This document shows positions 62,082 to 64,000 of a DNA stretch of 64,000 bases, piece by piece. How positions within the stretch are numbered: the stretch's first letter is position 1; each line of letters opens with the position of its first letter. Under the pieces are notes generated by a model. It saw only the letters and a list, made by a program, of their open reading frames with translations. It made no database searches and had not been told where the DNA came from. Origin of the DNA: Azospirillum sp. TSH64 (GTDB lineage Bacteria; Pseudomonadota; Alphaproteobacteria; Azospirillales; Azospirillaceae); contig NZ_LGQW01000015.1 in the NCBI RefSeq assembly GCF_003116035.1, forward strand, positions 5,404,779 through 5,468,778, read 5' to 3'. Both the position numbers and the translations under genes were made by a program.

Positions 62082-64000
62082 TTAAGAGGTCGGCTTGTCC
62101 GCGGATTGCTTGCCGCCGCGATACTGCTTCAAAAACTTCTTGAACATATCCACTTCCGCGACGCGGGAGCGGATCGTGCCGACGTCGATCAGGCCCATCG
62201 CCTGTTCGGGGCGGGTCAGAATGCGGAAAGCATCCTCGTTCGGCCCGCCCTTCATCGACCCTTCAAAATCCTTTTTCAGCAGGTTGAGCCCGTTGCCGTC
62301 GCCGGCCAGCGCCAGCGCGACGGCACGGTTCAGCACGAGCTGCGACATGTTGGGATCGAGCGGCTTGCCCGGTGCTGGCGGCGCTCCGATCACCTTGTTC
62401 AGCGCCAGCGCCGCCGCATCCCACTTCTGCCCCTTCCAGGCGATGTCGACGCGCAGCAGATTGGCGTTGGTGCTGTCGTCCTGGGCCAGAATCTGCATCG
62501 CCTCGTCGCCGCGGTTCAATTCCGCCAGCGCCTTGGCCTGCATCAGCCGCCGCTCCGCCGCCAGATCGGCCGGCAGCCCGGCGACGTTCGACAGTTCCAG
62601 CGCCTTCAACGCCTCTTCCGGCTTGTTGTCGAGCAGCCGGACCGAGGCCAGCCGGGTGCCGACCCGCGCCTTGTCGAGCCCGGACAGGCGGTATTCGACC
62701 TGATGCTGCAGCAGGTCGGCGGCGCGGTTCAGCAGGTCGATGGAAATCAGCCGTTCCGCCAGTTGCCGGATGATCTCGTCGCCGGCCTCGCCCACCGGGG
62801 TCAGCTCGCGGAACTGGTCGTAGAGCTGCATGGCGTCCAGCGTGGGCAGGCGCTGCGCCCCGTCCTTGTAGAGGTCGGCGAAGATGCGCGACATTTCCTT
62901 GGTGATCGCCTCGGCACGCGGCGTGTCGGCGACCAGGGCTGCCGTCTCCTTCATCGTGTTGAAGCCCTTGGCATATTCACCGCCAGCAATCAGCACCTCG
63001 CCCATGCGCGAGCGGATCTGCATCTCCAGATCGTCGCCGCGCCAGGTGAAGGTCAGGCCGGCCAGCTGTTCCGCCGCCGCGGTCGGCGACATCTTGCCTT
63101 CCGACAGCTCCAGATTGGTCAGCGCCAGCCCGGCCTTGGCACGGTAGAAGCGGTCGTAGCTGTTGTAGGCGGCGGTCAGCTGCTGGCGTGCCTGATCGAT
63201 CTCGCCGGTCTGGGCATAGAGCAGGCCGCGCAGATACTGGGTCTGCGGGTTCTCCTCCTGATCCGGGCCGCCATGCTCGATGACGCGGTCGAACAGCCGC
63301 TTGGCGGTCGCGGTGTCGCGGGTTTCCAGCGCCGCCTCCGCCGCCCGCAGCCCGAGCTTGCCCAGCATCGGATCGGGATAGCTGTTCAGGATCTGGCCCG
63401 ACGCCTTGAAGCCGGCCATCGCCTTGGGCCAGTCGCGGCGGTCGGCGGCGATGGCGGCGCGCCACAGATTGGCTTCGGGATTGCCGGCGAGCGAGGGGAT
63501 CGACAGGTCGGCCTCGCCGCCGTCGAGATCGCCGGTCAGCACGCGGGCGGCGCCGCGCAAGGCCCGGAACTCCGGCCAGCCTTCCAGGTCGGGCTGGTTC
63601 TGTTGCAGCACGTCCAACAGGCCGAGCGTCTCCTGCCCGAACCCGTTGGCGAAATAGAAGCGGGCGAGATCGAGCTGCGCCTTCGGCCGTTCCGATTCCG
63701 GCGCGTTGACGACGGCGAGCTGGAGATCCTGCCGCGCCTCGGTGAAATGGTCGAGCTCGCCGCGCTTCCAGGCCGGCAGGTTGAACAGCCGGCGCCCCTG
63801 CATCTGGGCGGGCGTTTGGGCGGGCTGGACCTTGGGCGGCTCCATGGCGGCGGACGACCCGCCGGCCGGCGGCGCCGGCATCGGCGCGGCGGCCAGCTGC
63901 GCCGGAACCGGCTGCGGAGCGGCCGACGGCGGGGCGGCGGCGGCGGGCGGCGGCGGTGACGCCGCGTTGCCGGAATCGGCGGTGGGCGAGATGTGCAGGC
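62082..64000 (-). CDS. TPR-repeat protein, 5' end beyond the window
   Basis: The frame stays open to the right edge, so the start is not here; at least 638 residues are visible. The first part is Pro/Ala-rich (PPPPAAAAPPSAAPQPVPAQ), then tetratricopeptide-like helical repeats follow for most of the length (RPKAQLDLARFYFANGFGQE, AKAGLALTNLELSEGK and others). The C-terminus ends with FKKFLKQYRGGKQSADKPTS. TPR proteins are scaffolds for protein contacts; the Pro-rich head suggests a periplasmic or exported linker. The function is unknown. Confidence 0.82.
   Translation of the reverse strand, partial: LHISPTADSGNAASPPPPAAAAPPSAAPQPVPAQLAAAPMPAPPAGGSSAAMEPPKVQPAQTPAQMQGRRLFNLPAWKRGELDHFTEARQDLQLAVVNAPESERPKAQLDLARFYFANGFGQETLGLLDVLQQNQPDLEGWPEFRALRGAARVLTGDLDGGEADLSIPSLAGNPEANLWRAAIAADRRDWPKAMAGFKASGQILNSYPDPMLGKLGLRAAEAALETRDTATAKRLFDRVIEHGGPDQEENPQTQYLRGLLYAQTGEIDQARQQLTAAYNSYDRFYRAKAGLALTNLELSEGKMSPTAAAEQLAGLTFTWRGDDLEMQIRSRMGEVLIAGGEYAKGFNTMKETAALVADTPRAEAITKEMSRIFADLYKDGAQRLPTLDAMQLYDQFRELTPVGEAGDEIIRQLAERLISIDLLNRAADLLQHQVEYRLSGLDKARVGTRLASVRLLDNKPEEALKALELSNVAGLPADLAAERRLMQAKALAELNRGDEAMQILAQDDSTNANLLRVDIAWKGQKWDAAALALNKVIGAPPAPGKPLDPNMSQLVLNRAVALALAGDGNGLNLLKKDFEGSMKGGPNEDAFRILTRPEQAMGLIDVGTIRSRVAEVDMFKKFLKQYRGGKQSADKPTS

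Overview
The window is high-GC (about two thirds G+C by eye) and carries an alphaproteobacterial gene set of the Rhodospirillales type, most likely Azospirillum or a close relative. The signs are glnD and mutS close together, a radA-cvpA-purF run, an aa3 cytochrome oxidase operon (ctaC-ctaD-ctaB-small subunit-ctaG-ctaE-SURF1), sdhE next to mfd, and a divergent flagellar cluster linked to the cell-cycle kinase gene cckA and to recA. The genus is inferred from gene order and composition; I ran no database search.

Layout. At 1-458 lies the 5' part of glnD (minus strand). Positions 840-3330 hold small unknown genes (a lipoprotein and three hypotheticals). At 3514-5063 a minus-strand three-gene unit, AT-rich at its 5' end, encodes a small helical protein, a Cys/His peptidase or amidase-like toxin candidate and a membrane-anchored putative immunity protein. 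From 5370 to 15428 come mutS, an SDR, purF, cvpA, radA, and then map, Nudix, Uma2-like and cupin genes. At 15509-17686 there is a PAS-GGDEF-EAL protein with a degenerate GGDEF motif. Positions 18287-19902 contain small genes (YnfA-like, a Cys-rich protein, CsbD). At 20134-23567 are a PpiD/SurA-type chaperone and trpE, which is closed by a terminator and lacks trpGDC downstream. The gap 23618-23980 holds a hydrophobic 24-residue ORF with features of a type I toxin-antitoxin locus. At 23981-32102 are an M32 carboxypeptidase, SURF1 and the cytochrome oxidase operon.

Positions 32675-43249 hold a DUF3422-type protein, tldD, a secreted unknown, a Tsi6-like orphan immunity candidate, a GcvR-like ACT protein, a SugE/Gdx guanidinium exporter behind a guanidine-II riboswitch, sdhE, mfd, and a HEAT-ACT fusion. 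At 43445-49412 are a RoxA-like di-heme cytochrome, a HIT protein, a GH17-GT2 beta-glucan synthase and an unknown. At 49500-59202 are recA, cckA and two divergent flagellar operons (flgB-flgC-fliE-fliQ-fliR-flhB one way; an flhB-like gene, an unknown, fliO and fliP the other way) around a CtrA-like site. The window ends with kup, a fasciclin-domain protein and the 3' part of a TPR protein that runs off the right edge.

Most of the window is core housekeeping. The most unusual parts are the hydrophobic micro-ORF with an opposing promoter (23728-23948), the toxin/immunity-like operon (3514-5063), the lone Tsi6-like gene (36523-36810) and the mini-ykkC riboswitch in front of sugE.
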